Shown piece after piece: positions 49,491 through 58,222 of a stretch of 64,000 nt of DNA. Each line of letters opens with the position of its first letter. Position 1 is the first letter of the stretch. The position numbers and the translations under genes are program-made. Under the pieces are notes generated by a model that did no database searches, was not told the origin of the DNA, and saw only the letters and a list, made by a program, of their open reading frames with translations. The stretch comes from Anaerolineales bacterium (GTDB taxonomy: Bacteria; Chloroflexota; Anaerolineae; Anaerolineales; Villigracilaceae): the NCBI GenBank assembly GCA_020634895.1, contig JACKAV010000011.1, positions 62,001-126,000 on the forward strand, given 5' to 3'.

Positions 49491-49633
49491 TTCGATGTGA
49501 CTCCTTTGGATAGCCATTATTGTTTTAATTTTAGAAAATACATGGTGAACCATCCTTAAGGAGGGATATTTTCCAATTAAGCGTTAGTTAATGAGAAATA
49601 CAAAAGGTACAAACAAATATTCCGCCGCTTTGT

Positions 49634-49662
49634 TTGACTATGCATTATATGGATGCTACAAT
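49634..49662 (+). promoter_or_regulatory. Extended -10 promoter of the trehalose-type operon
   Basis: TTGACT at 49634-49639, 17-bp spacer, TACAAT at 49657-49662 preceded by TGC (extended -10). A leader of about 30 nt with AAGGAGC leads to the TTG start at 49698. Confidence 0.78.
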
Positions 49663-49697
49663 GATTTTATAAATTTCATTCAAGGAGCAACAGCGTT

Positions 49698-51452
49698 TTG
49701 CCATATCTTGAGCTATTAGAAAACCAAATCGACATTACAAAACTTCCTTTCAGTGATAGAGGCTCGCGCTTGATGGTCTTTCAGATACCGGGTCAGAGTC
49801 ACTTGTACGTCAAACTGGCTGAGCGATTAACGGGGATAGAGCCGGGACCAGAATCCTATTTGAAACGCCCCCCTTTCATTCAGAACATAATCTTTATAGA
49901 CGGTGACGGCGAACCGCTGGATTTCACCGTCACCACCACGCCGTATATGCTTACATTCCATACACAGATCGGCGACTTTGGTCTGGTGTTTCAAGACCGA
50001 AGGACTCTCTCTTTGAAGGTCCCTCCAAACGTCAAAGCAGGGATGCGGTTTCACGTCTCGCCGCAGCATTGGCAGAAGACATCTGACGGCGGGACTTTTA
50101 AATCCGTTCGGAACGTGACCTATCAAACCAACGGAAAAATCGCCTACAACCGGATCTCACCCAAGAATGGCGGGTACAACGTCAAGTTTATTGTCGAAGC
50201 CGATGAGGATTGCACCATTGCCCTGACGATCTATCCCGAGATCGGTCAGAGCGGCGAATTCATTCCGTTCTCAAAGAGCAGTGCTGCTGCCCAAAAAAGA
50301 TGGGCGGAATGGTTCGACCACATCCCGCCGGTTTCGGAACGTTACCGCACCACATACGCGCTTGCGTGGTGGATCATGGCGAACAACATCGTCAGCCCGC
50401 AGGGGAATTTGCAGTTCGAATCCATGTCACCTTCGAAACTCAATTACGTAGGTATGTGGCTGTGGGATAACGCCATGCACTCGTTGGCGTATCGCCATGT
50501 AGACCCCAAACTTGCCCGCGACCAGATCCGCGGCATGCTGGCGCATCAACTCCCAACCGGCATGCTTCCCGATGCCGTTTATGACGAAGGTGTCATTTCC
50601 ACAATAGACCATCCGATCATCGGCGAAGTGACCAAACCTCCGCTTTTTGCGTGGGCAGCGCTAAAGCTCCACGAAACAGACCCCGATCCTGATTTCCTCA
50701 AAGAGATCTATGTTCCGTTGATCCATTGCAATGCATGGTGGCTGCATATGAATGACGATGACGGCGACGGGCTTGCGCAGTACAACCATCCCTATTCATC
50801 CGGTTTGGATGATAGCCCATTATGGGACAAAGGCATGCCTGTCGAATCACCGGATATCAACACTTACCTTTGCGTGCAAATGGGTTCGCTGGCAGTCATC
50901 GCCGAAATATTGGGATTGCAAACCGAAAGCAATATGTGGAGAAAACGCGCGGAAGCCATCGTCAAACGGATGATCCAGGATTTTTGGGATGAAGAAGCCG
51001 GTTTGTTCTGGGCGCTTCACAACGACGAACGCATCCCGGTAGTGACCCCATTCAATTTGTATCCGATCTGGAGCGGACAATTACCGGATCATATCCGCGA
51101 CCGGGTGCTGGCTCACCTCACAAACCCGGATGAATTCTGGGGCGAGTATCCCATCCCAACCGTTGCAAAGAACGACCCGAAGTATGATCCTAAAACCATG
51201 TGGCGCGGACCCACCTGGGCGAACATCAATTATTTTTTCGTCGAAGCTCTCGAACAGATCGACAAGTTTGCACTGGCATCCGAACTGCGGGAAAAAACAC
51301 TCGAACTTATTATGAATCAAGGGGTCATCGCCGAATACTATGACTCGCAAACAGGCGATATCCCAGAAAAGGCTGCTCTTGCGTTTGGCTGGACCGCCGC
51401 AGTATTCATAGACCTGGCAATACAATCCAGCCGTCAAATAGACGGGGTATAA
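49698..51452 (+). CDS. GH63/MGH-like glycoside hydrolase
   Basis: 584 aa, TTG start with AAGGAGC upstream. An N-terminal beta-rich domain (to about 190) precedes an (alpha/alpha)6 catalytic part: YVGMWLWDNAMHSLAYRHVD, LPDAVYDEGVISTIDHP, QYNHPYSSGLDDSPLWDKGM, MWRGPTWANINYFFVEAL, EYYDSQTGDIPEKAALAFGW. This is the GH63-type fold, which includes bacterial mannosylglycerate and glucosylglycerate hydrolases and is close to trehalases. Being first in a trehalose-phosphate-type operon, it probably degrades the compatible solute or a precursor. Specificity cannot be told. Confidence 0.8.
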   Translation: MPYLELLENQIDITKLPFSDRGSRLMVFQIPGQSHLYVKLAERLTGIEPGPESYLKRPPFIQNIIFIDGDGEPLDFTVTTTPYMLTFHTQIGDFGLVFQDRRTLSLKVPPNVKAGMRFHVSPQHWQKTSDGGTFKSVRNVTYQTNGKIAYNRISPKNGGYNVKFIVEADEDCTIALTIYPEIGQSGEFIPFSKSSAAAQKRWAEWFDHIPPVSERYRTTYALAWWIMANNIVSPQGNLQFESMSPSKLNYVGMWLWDNAMHSLAYRHVDPKLARDQIRGMLAHQLPTGMLPDAVYDEGVISTIDHPIIGEVTKPPLFAWAALKLHETDPDPDFLKEIYVPLIHCNAWWLHMNDDDGDGLAQYNHPYSSGLDDSPLWDKGMPVESPDINTYLCVQMGSLAVIAEILGLQTESNMWRKRAEAIVKRMIQDFWDEEAGLFWALHNDERIPVVTPFNLYPIWSGQLPDHIRDRVLAHLTNPDEFWGEYPIPTVAKNDPKYDPKTMWRGPTWANINYFFVEALEQIDKFALASELREKTLELIMNQGVIAEYYDSQTGDIPEKAALAFGWTAAVFIDLAIQSSRQIDGV

Positions 51453-51479
51453 AGGATAAGAAAGATAGGAGCAATTATC

Positions 51480-53012
51480 ATGGAGCCAACACAAGGGGAC
51501 TGGGGGGCAGTAGAACAGAATAAGGATTGCAAATCGTTGATCGCGGATCTAGTCGCAGAAAGAACCTTGATCATCGCTTCGAACCGGGGACCCATCACTT
51601 TTTATCGGGATGAAAAGGGAGAAATTCAGAATCAACGCGGCGCCGGGGGGTTGGTCACTGCGTTGACGGGTGTTACACAACACGCGGATGTGCGCTGGGT
51701 TGCCTGTGCGCAAACAGAGGAGGATACAGCTTGGAACGAGGGACAAACCCCTCCCGAAGAAAGAGGCGGGAATATGTGGATGAAGTTCATCACCCCCAAC
51801 CCATCCTCCTATGACGGATATTACAACGTTATCTCCAATCCGCTGCTTTGGTTTTTACAGCACTCCATGTGGGACATTTTCCGCGAGCCGACGATCGACC
51901 GTAATGTTTGGAGCAGCTGGGAAAATGGATATATAAAAGTGAACGACCAGTTCGCGGAAGCCATCACCAAACAGATCGAGGCTGCGCCGAATCGTGCGAC
52001 TGTGATGCTTCAGGATTATCACCTTTATCTTGCACCCAATTTCATCCGCTACAAATATCGACCCAAGGCAAAGTATACGCTTACCCACTTTGTTCACATC
52101 CCCTGGCCCGGCGCGGAAGATTGGGCGCTGCTGCCAGCAAAGATGCGCATTGCCATTCTTGAAGGACTGTGTGCGGTTGACCTGCTTGGATTTCAGACCC
52201 GTGAAGATGGCTTGAATTTCATCCGCACCTGTGAATCTCATCTGCCGCGCGCGCATGTCAACTTCAAACATGGCAGGATCTGGTATCGCAACCATGCCAC
52301 ATACATTCGGGACTTTCCCATTTCTATTGATGTGGGCGGATTAAAAGAAAGAGCCGAATCAGACGAGGTGCGGGAATATAAAAGACAACTTGTGGAGGAG
52401 CATGGCGACCAAGCCATCATCCTGCGCATCGACCGTATCGAACCCAGCAAAAATATTGTGCGTGGTTTCCAGTCGTTCGATGAAATGCTGGACCTGCACC
52501 CCGAGCATAAAGGCAGGGTCAAGTTTCTGGCGCTGCTCGTTCCCTCCCGTTTAGATGTGGCGGAATATGGCGATTATCTCGATGAATTAATGGGCATTGC
52601 GGGCAGGATCAACGCAAAGCAGGGAAACAGCGAATGGGAACCCATTCGCATTTTGGTGGGCGAAAATTACTCGAGAGCCGTGGCTGGGCTGCAGATCTAC
52701 AACGTTCTGCTTGTCAACTCGATCGCCGATGGAATGAATCTAGTCGCAAAGGAAGGACCCATAGTCAATCAACGTGATGGGGTGCTTGTCCTCTCTGATC
52801 GCACAGGCGCACGCCAGCAATTGGAATCGGGCGCACTGATCGTCTCTCCGCTCGATGTATATGGAACTGCAGAAGCCATGCATCAGGCGCTCACCATGCC
52901 GGCAGAAGAAAGACAAGAAAGAGCTGGGCGACTGAAGAATCTCATCTCACAGCAGGATATTGTAAATTGGTTATGCCAGCAGCTTGATTCAATGAGCAAA
53001 TTGAATTTATAA
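51480..53012 (+). CDS. otsA: GT20 glycosyltransferase (trehalose-6-phosphate synthase type)
   Basis: 510 aa. GT-B fold of family 20: LIIASNRGPITFYRDEKG, NQRGAGGLVTALTGV, QDYHLYLAPNFIR, THFVHIPWPGAEDWALLPAK, LGFQTREDGLNFIRTC, RIDRIEPSKNIVRGFQSFDE, NSIADGMNLVAKEGPIVNQR. Transfers glucose from a nucleotide sugar to glucose-6-phosphate giving trehalose-6-phosphate; the glucosylglycerol-phosphate synthase activity of related enzymes is the main alternative. GC spacing of 27 bp from the upstream hydrolase and a phosphatase gene downstream support one pathway. Confidence 0.85.
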   Translation: MEPTQGDWGAVEQNKDCKSLIADLVAERTLIIASNRGPITFYRDEKGEIQNQRGAGGLVTALTGVTQHADVRWVACAQTEEDTAWNEGQTPPEERGGNMWMKFITPNPSSYDGYYNVISNPLLWFLQHSMWDIFREPTIDRNVWSSWENGYIKVNDQFAEAITKQIEAAPNRATVMLQDYHLYLAPNFIRYKYRPKAKYTLTHFVHIPWPGAEDWALLPAKMRIAILEGLCAVDLLGFQTREDGLNFIRTCESHLPRAHVNFKHGRIWYRNHATYIRDFPISIDVGGLKERAESDEVREYKRQLVEEHGDQAIILRIDRIEPSKNIVRGFQSFDEMLDLHPEHKGRVKFLALLVPSRLDVAEYGDYLDELMGIAGRINAKQGNSEWEPIRILVGENYSRAVAGLQIYNVLLVNSIADGMNLVAKEGPIVNQRDGVLVLSDRTGARQQLESGALIVSPLDVYGTAEAMHQALTMPAEERQERAGRLKNLISQQDIVNWLCQQLDSMSKLNL

Positions 53013-53023
53013 CGAAGGAAAAA

Positions 53024-54289
53024 ATGAAGGAGAAATCATACAAGATTGGCATACTGCACTACTCCGCGCCGCCGGTGATCGGCGGAGTTGAAAGCGTGAT
53101 CCATGCACATGCCAATTTATTTTTGGAAGCCGGTTATTCCACAACGGTCATCGCAGGGCGTGGAGATAAAAATTCACTTCCACATGGAACTGAATTAATT
53201 CTCATACCAGAAATGGATACCAAACATCCGCAGATATTGGAAATGAGCAGCGAACTGGAACAGGGTGTCTTTCCTAAAAATTTCGACGCCATGACCGACT
53301 CGCTTACAAAGAGTCTTACTGCTCATCTAAGTAACATGGATATGGTCATCGTCCACAACGTATTTACAAAACATTTCAACCTTCCGCTCACCGCAGCATT
53401 GTTCCGTCTTCTTGACCGGCACGCAATCCGTCATTGCGTTGCATGGTGCCATGATATTACGTGGACAAGTCCGCATTCGCGCCCGAAGGTTCATGATGGA
53501 TTTCCCTGGGACCTGCTCCGCACCTTCCGCACAGAGATGACCTACGTGACCATTTCGCATGACCGCCAACAGGATTTGACAGGGCTTTTTGGATGTCCAC
53601 CCGAAACGATTCGCGTCATCTACAACGGTGTGGATCAAAATGACCTGCTCGCTCTTTCGGACTTTGGGCGGACTCTCATCGACCGCCTCGGTTTATGGGA
53701 CAGTGATCTCAACCTACTTTTACCCGTCCGCGTAACGCAGGCAAAGAATATGGAATTGGCGTTGAAAGTAGTTGCAGCGCTAAAAAAGAGAAAGATCAAT
53801 GTCAGGCTTATCGTCACAGGTCCGCCCGACCCGCACGACCAAAAGGATATCGAATATTTTCAGGAATTATTAGACCTGCGAAAGCGCCTCGGCGTGGAAG
53901 AGGAAATGCGCTTCGTTTATCAATCGGGGGAAGACCCGTCCCAGCCGTTGATCGTGGAAATGTCAGTGGTGTCCGAACTTTTCCGCGTTAGTGACGCGTT
54001 GTTCATGCCCAGTCACCGCGAAGGCTTTGGGATGCCGATTCTCGAAGCAGGCTTGGTCGGAATCCCAATTTTCTGCGCCGATACAATTCCCTCCGCAAAA
54101 GAGATCGCCGCACAGGATGCGGTCATGTTTCCGCCCGACGCTGGTCCTGAAATAGTGGCAGATATGATTCTCGATAAAATGAAGGACAACCCTGTATATC
54201 ATTTCCGGCAAAAAGTCAGAAAAAATCTGAGCTGGCATGGAATATTCCAACACGACATGCTTTCATTAATAGAAAAGGGCAGCAAGTGA
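53024..54289 (+). CDS. Family 4 glycosyltransferase
   Basis: 421 aa. GT-B retaining glycosyltransferase: YSAPPVIGGVESVIHAHANL at the acceptor side, WCHDITWTSPHSRPKVHDGF, VIYNGVDQNDLLALSD, LLPVRVTQAKNMELALKVVA and the donor-site MPSHREGFGMPILEAGLVGI (EX7E). Eleven bp after the GT20 gene and overlapping the phosphatase gene by 4 bp (GTGA). A GT4 enzyme is not part of the classic OtsAB route, so it may extend or vary the product (for example trehalose synthesis from NDP-glucose and glucose, or a glycosylated osmolyte). Specificity unknown. Confidence 0.85.
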   Translation: MKEKSYKIGILHYSAPPVIGGVESVIHAHANLFLEAGYSTTVIAGRGDKNSLPHGTELILIPEMDTKHPQILEMSSELEQGVFPKNFDAMTDSLTKSLTAHLSNMDMVIVHNVFTKHFNLPLTAALFRLLDRHAIRHCVAWCHDITWTSPHSRPKVHDGFPWDLLRTFRTEMTYVTISHDRQQDLTGLFGCPPETIRVIYNGVDQNDLLALSDFGRTLIDRLGLWDSDLNLLLPVRVTQAKNMELALKVVAALKKRKINVRLIVTGPPDPHDQKDIEYFQELLDLRKRLGVEEEMRFVYQSGEDPSQPLIVEMSVVSELFRVSDALFMPSHREGFGMPILEAGLVGIPIFCADTIPSAKEIAAQDAVMFPPDAGPEIVADMILDKMKDNPVYHFRQKVRKNLSWHGIFQHDMLSLIEKGSK

Positions 54290-55092
54290 AGATACAGAAC
54301 AAAGAAGACCTGTTGAAATGGGCGTTACAAGCAAAATACCTGTGGTTATTCCTCGACTACGACGGCACTTTGGCAGACTTTGCCCCCACACCAGACCATA
54401 TCGTACCCGATCCTGTTGTTATTCAATTACTTGAACGGCTTGCAAAAATACCATCCGTTCGCGTGACGGTCATCAGCGGACGAAGACTGAAAGATATTCA
54501 AACTCTTGTGCCAGTAAATGGAATCTACAAAGCAGGGACATACGGCATTGAATTAATGCAGCCAAACAATGAAATCACTTACAGAGTCGAATACGAAAAT
54601 ATACGTCCGCATCTTGACACGGTTAAACCGCAATGGGAACGGCTTACTCAAAATAAAAACGGATTCTTCCTCGAAGACAAAGGCTGGACTCTTGCGCTCC
54701 ACGCCCGATTTGCCAATGACACAGACGCAGGCGACGTAATTGCAAAGGCTAAAAATATTGCCAGCATTGAACTTCCACAAGATATTTTTCATATTTTAGG
54801 CGGACACAAATTTCTGGAAATCGCTCCAAAGTTGGCAAATAAAAAAGATTCTGTTTCTTACATTTTGGAAAAATTCCCGCTCCCCGAAGCGGAACTGCTG
54901 TACTTCGGCGACGATGACAAAGATGAAAATGCCTTTCCTGTGATCCATTCACATCAGGGATATGCCGTAAAGGTTATTCATCCCGCACAGGAATCCAAGC
55001 CGACGACTGCCGATGTGATTTTGCGCTCCCCCGCAGAGACGATTCAATGGCTGGGCAGGTTTCTCCAGTTAAAAAAACAAATAGATCACTAA
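54286..55092 (+). CDS. otsB: Trehalose-6-phosphate phosphatase (HAD family)
   Basis: 268 aa, GTG start overlapping the GT4 stop. HAD motifs: WLFLDYDGTLADFAPTPDHI with Asp24 nucleophile and Asp26, VTVISGRRLKDI (motif II Ser), Lys region KFLEIAPKLANKKDSVSYIL and FGDDDKDENAFPVI (motif IV). The GTYGIELMQP segment is typical of OtsB. It removes phosphate from trehalose-6-phosphate or an analogous sugar phosphate, making the solute final. Confidence 0.9.
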   Translation: MKIQNKEDLLKWALQAKYLWLFLDYDGTLADFAPTPDHIVPDPVVIQLLERLAKIPSVRVTVISGRRLKDIQTLVPVNGIYKAGTYGIELMQPNNEITYRVEYENIRPHLDTVKPQWERLTQNKNGFFLEDKGWTLALHARFANDTDAGDVIAKAKNIASIELPQDIFHILGGHKFLEIAPKLANKKDSVSYILEKFPLPEAELLYFGDDDKDENAFPVIHSHQGYAVKVIHPAQESKPTTADVILRSPAETIQWLGRFLQLKKQIDH

Positions 55093-55101
55093 CAATGGAA
55101 T

Positions 55102-55156
55102 CCTGAAGTTCTACTTCAGGCAGAGACTCTGAAAGTAGAACTTTCAGAGTCCTTTT
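55102..55156 (+). terminator. Two-hairpin terminator region with alternative pairing
   Basis: Hairpin 1: CCTGAAGT / ACTTCAGG (55103-55120). Hairpin 2: GACTCTGAAAG / CTTTCAGAGTC (55125-55135, 55141-55151) followed by CTTTT, a good terminator for the otsB operon. GAAGTTCTACTT of hairpin 1 is also nearly complementary to AAGTAGAACTTTC of hairpin 2, so a third, competing structure is possible. Confidence 0.78.
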
Positions 55157-55275
55157 CTCATTTTAGAACTCCCGCTAGAGGCCCAATAGGAATTTTTTCC
55201 TACCACATCTCATGTAATGAAATTCCTCCACAACGCGCCATAAGTGCAAGACCAATTTATCGACTTGGAGGAAAC

Positions 55276-56499
55276 ATGACCGACCCGAAGATCACTTTAT
55301 ACGGCGCGTATTGGTGCCCGGATTGCCGGCGTTCGAAAAAATTTCTGGGCGAACAATTCGTCCCGTTCAAATGGGTGGACATAGAACAAGATAAGGAAGC
55401 CGAAGCCTTCGTCCTGCAAAAGAACAACGGCAAGCGCATCATCCCGACCATCGTTTTTGAAGACGGTTCCTTTCTCGTGGAACCGTCCAATGCGGAGCTT
55501 GCCAGGAAACTAGGGCTTACCACCGAAGCAAAGAAAACCTACTATGACCTCATCATCATCGGCGGCGGACCTGCCGGTTTGACGTCCGCCATTTACGGCG
55601 CACGCGAAGGCGCGGATGTGCTTCTCATCGAAAGATCTGCTCTCGGCGGACAGGCAAGTATCACCGTCGGTTTGGATAATTTTCCCGGCTTTCCCGAAGG
55701 CATCAACGGACAGGAATTTTCAGAGCGTGTTACCCAACAAGCCCGCCGCTTTGGTGTGGAGCTCTTGCAAGCTGTGGACGTGGAACGGTTGGAAGAAGAG
55801 AACGGATACCACGAAGTCTACACATCCGATGGGAAGCATTATCACTCGCGGGCAGTTCTGCTTGCCACGGGCGCATCCTACCGTCGGCTGGATGTTCCCG
55901 GCGAGGATGATTACATCGGCGCGGGAATCCATTTCTGCGCCACATGCGACGGTCCATTCTACAAAGGCGCTGAAGAGATCGTAGTCATCGGCGGCGGAAA
56001 CTCCGCCGTGGAAGAAGGTTTGCACCTGACCAATTTCGCAGATAAAGTGACGCTTCTGGTGCGGGGCGACAAACTGACCGCCAGCCAGATCGCCATCGAA
56101 AAAGTGACTGAACCGGATTCAAAAGTAGAGATGAGATACAACACCATTGTAGATTCGTTCGAAGGGCAGGACTCAAAACTAAAGTCCGTGAAGACGCGTG
56201 ATACAGCGACAGGTCAAACCGAGGAACTGCATCCAGCCGCGGCATTCGTCTTTATCGGTCAACAGCCAAATACAGAATTCGTCAAAGACTATCTGAAAAC
56301 TGATGCAAGCGGATTTATTCTGACGGGGCACGATTTGGAGCATGTCAAAACGAAAGATGCGCTTCCGTTCGAAACCAGCGTTCCGGGAATCTTCGCCGCG
56401 GGCGATGCGCGGCACGGCAGCGTCAAACAGGTGGCGTCGGCGGTTGGTGAAGGCGCGGCGGCTTCGATCTCGATCAGGGAATTTTTACGAAGAGGGTAA
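55276..56499 (+). CDS. Glutaredoxin-thioredoxin reductase fusion
   Basis: 407 aa. Residues 1-83: glutaredoxin/NrdH-like domain with WCPDC (Cys14, Cys17). Residues about 88-407: low-molecular-weight thioredoxin reductase with FAD site IIIGGGPAGLTSAIYGAR, redox pair CATC (Cys221, Cys224), NADPH site VVIGGGNSAVEEGLHLTNFA and C-terminal FAD loop GIFAAGDARHGSVKQV. An intramolecular electron path NADPH-FAD-CATC-WCPDC is likely. GGAGGAAAC before the ATG. The stand-alone glutaredoxin downstream is almost a copy of the first domain. Confidence 0.93.
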   Translation: MTDPKITLYGAYWCPDCRRSKKFLGEQFVPFKWVDIEQDKEAEAFVLQKNNGKRIIPTIVFEDGSFLVEPSNAELARKLGLTTEAKKTYYDLIIIGGGPAGLTSAIYGAREGADVLLIERSALGGQASITVGLDNFPGFPEGINGQEFSERVTQQARRFGVELLQAVDVERLEEENGYHEVYTSDGKHYHSRAVLLATGASYRRLDVPGEDDYIGAGIHFCATCDGPFYKGAEEIVVIGGGNSAVEEGLHLTNFADKVTLLVRGDKLTASQIAIEKVTEPDSKVEMRYNTIVDSFEGQDSKLKSVKTRDTATGQTEELHPAAAFVFIGQQPNTEFVKDYLKTDASGFILTGHDLEHVKTKDALPFETSVPGIFAAGDARHGSVKQVASAVGEGAAASISIREFLRRG

Positions 56500-56548
56500 T
56501 AAAAGTATTCATGTAATTTTTTTCCTCCACAAAATGTAATTAATTGCA

Positions 56549-56578
56549 CTGACACGGCGACAGTACGGGCAGTACACT
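56549..56578 (+). promoter_or_regulatory. Promoter of the stand-alone glutaredoxin gene
   Basis: CTGACA (56549-56554), 18-bp spacer, TACACT (56573-56578), then a short leader with GGAGGAAAC, the same ribosome-binding site sequence as the fusion gene. CCTCCACAA occurs upstream of both genes (about 55226 and 56524). Confidence 0.55.
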
Positions 56579-56606
56579 CATCCCAGTTTTCAATACCGGA
56601 GGAAAC

Positions 56607-56858
56607 ATGACAAGAATCATTACCATCTATGGCGCAGACTGGTGCCCGGATTGCCGCCGCTCGAAGAAATTTCTGGAGGCGCAGAACATTCCCTACAATT
56701 GGGTAGACACAGATCAAGATAAGGAAGCCGAAGCGTTCGTAAAAGAAAAGAACGACGGCAAACGTGTCATCCCGACCATTATTTTTGAAGACGGCTCATT
56801 CCTTGCCGAACCGTCTGACGAAGAATTGGCGAAAAAATTGGGGCTTGTTATCGCGTAA
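56607..56858 (+). CDS. Glutaredoxin/NrdH-like protein
   Basis: 83 aa. WCPDC active site (Cys13, Cys16), cis-Pro in RVIPTIIFEDGSFLAEPSDE. Over its length it is strongly similar to residues 1-83 of the fusion at 55276 (shared CPDCRRSKKFL, DQDKEAEAFV, IPTI.FEDGSFL.EPS), so one arose from the other by local duplication. It is a likely substrate of the reductase domain and can act as a free carrier. Confidence 0.92.
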   Translation: MTRIITIYGADWCPDCRRSKKFLEAQNIPYNWVDTDQDKEAEAFVKEKNDGKRVIPTIIFEDGSFLAEPSDEELAKKLGLVIA

Positions 56859-56919
56859 TAAGAAAAGATCCAACTAGCATTTCGCATTGAAACGCATGCA
56901 TGGAAAAATGCCTTATAGG

Positions 56920-56925
56920 TATAAT
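56920..56925 (+). promoter_or_regulatory. Leaderless -10 box of the MFS gene
   Basis: Perfect TATAAT with 7 nt to the ATG at 56933; no ribosome-binding site in between or before. Confidence 0.65.
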
Positions 56926-56932
56926 TCACTGC

Positions 56933-58186
56933 ATGCGTTTTCAACTATTTAGACAATCCGATATCCCCGAAAAGTATCGTTCCAATTTCATAAATCTGTA
57001 TCTCGACATCGCCTGGTTTGGCGTGCTGAGCGGTACGGCGGTCAACTTCCTGAATATCTACGCCACACGCCTCGGCGCCAGCGGATTACAGATCGGTCTG
57101 CTCACCGCAACCGCCGCCATCGTCAATCTTTTCCTTGCCATACCCGCCGGGCATTGGATCAGCAAACGTCACACAGGTAAAGCCGTCTTTTGGTCGTCCG
57201 TGCTATTTCGCATCGGCTACATTTTTTGGATTCCCCTGCCCTGGTTCCTTAGCGACCAGGCGCAGATCTGGGCGCTCATCATCCTGACCTTTCTCATGGC
57301 AATTCCGCTCACACCTTTGGGCGTCGGCTTCAATGCCCTCTTTGCAGAATCTGTACCAGATCGTTTCCGCGCGCGCGTGGCAGGCACTCGCAACGTCACA
57401 TTTTCGATCGCTTACATGCTCACCTCGCTGATCGCGGGCTACATCCTCAAGAACACAAGCTTCCCCGGCGGATATCAGATCGTATTTGCGATCGGAGCCT
57501 TTGGCGCCGCGATGAGCAGTTACCACCTCTTTCACATCAAGCCGTTGGAGGATGAACTGCCCCCGCCTCAAGCCGCGCCGATACCTGTCTCTGACCCCAG
57601 TCCTTCTGCTCCCCGCGGCATGACCGCTGCCCTGCGACTGGACGTGTGGAAGACCCGCTTCAAAAATGTGCTAATTGCGTTATTCATCTTCCATTTTGCG
57701 CATTATCTTTCCAACCCGCTGTATCCCATTTTCAACGTGCGTGTGCTGAATCTAAACGACAGTCATCTCGGCAACGGGACGGCGCTATATTATCTATCTG
57801 TACTACTTGCTTCCACGCAACTGGGACGCATCGTCCACCGGCTTGGCAACAAAAAAGTGACCGGGCTCGGCGTGGCTGGTATGGCGACCTATCCCATTAT
57901 GCTGGCGTTTGCACAAAATGTCTGGCAGTTTTATGTCCTCTCGTTCATTGGCGGATTCCTGTTCGCGCTGGTCAACGGCTCGTATGCCAATTACATGCTC
58001 GAAAATATCCCGCCCAGTGACCGTCCCTCGCACCTCGCTTGGTACACCATCATGTTCAACTTCGCCATCCTCGCCAGTTCGTTGATCGGTCCCGCCATCG
58101 CGGACGTTATCGGGCTTGTGGCGGCATTGGTCGCCTTCGGTGTGGCGCGTATCATCGCCGGAGTTATCCTGCTCAAATGGGGATGA
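56933..58186 (+). CDS. Major facilitator superfamily transporter
   Basis: 417 aa from the ATG at 56933, set by the TATAAT 7 nt upstream; an in-frame ATG at 56900 precedes that box. About twelve hydrophobic segments, with LLTATAAIVNLFLAIPAGHW and SKRHTGKAVFW forming the typical MFS loop 2-3 motif, and a long cytoplasmic Pro-rich loop in the middle (DELPPPQAAPIPVSDPSPSA). Direction and substrate are unknown; no linked enzyme gene gives a clue. Confidence 0.87.
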   Translation: MRFQLFRQSDIPEKYRSNFINLYLDIAWFGVLSGTAVNFLNIYATRLGASGLQIGLLTATAAIVNLFLAIPAGHWISKRHTGKAVFWSSVLFRIGYIFWIPLPWFLSDQAQIWALIILTFLMAIPLTPLGVGFNALFAESVPDRFRARVAGTRNVTFSIAYMLTSLIAGYILKNTSFPGGYQIVFAIGAFGAAMSSYHLFHIKPLEDELPPPQAAPIPVSDPSPSAPRGMTAALRLDVWKTRFKNVLIALFIFHFAHYLSNPLYPIFNVRVLNLNDSHLGNGTALYYLSVLLASTQLGRIVHRLGNKKVTGLGVAGMATYPIMLAFAQNVWQFYVLSFIGGFLFALVNGSYANYMLENIPPSDRPSHLAWYTIMFNFAILASSLIGPAIADVIGLVAALVAFGVARIIAGVILLKWG

Positions 58187-58207
58187 TGTCCCCGTTCCAT
58201 TCATCCA

Positions 58208-58216
58208 TGTTAAAAT
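58208..58216 (+). promoter_or_regulatory. Extended, leaderless -10 box of smpB
   Basis: TGT-TAAAAT (extended -10) with 6 nt to the GTG at 58223. Confidence 0.6.
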
Positions 58217-58222
58217 CGTGCC

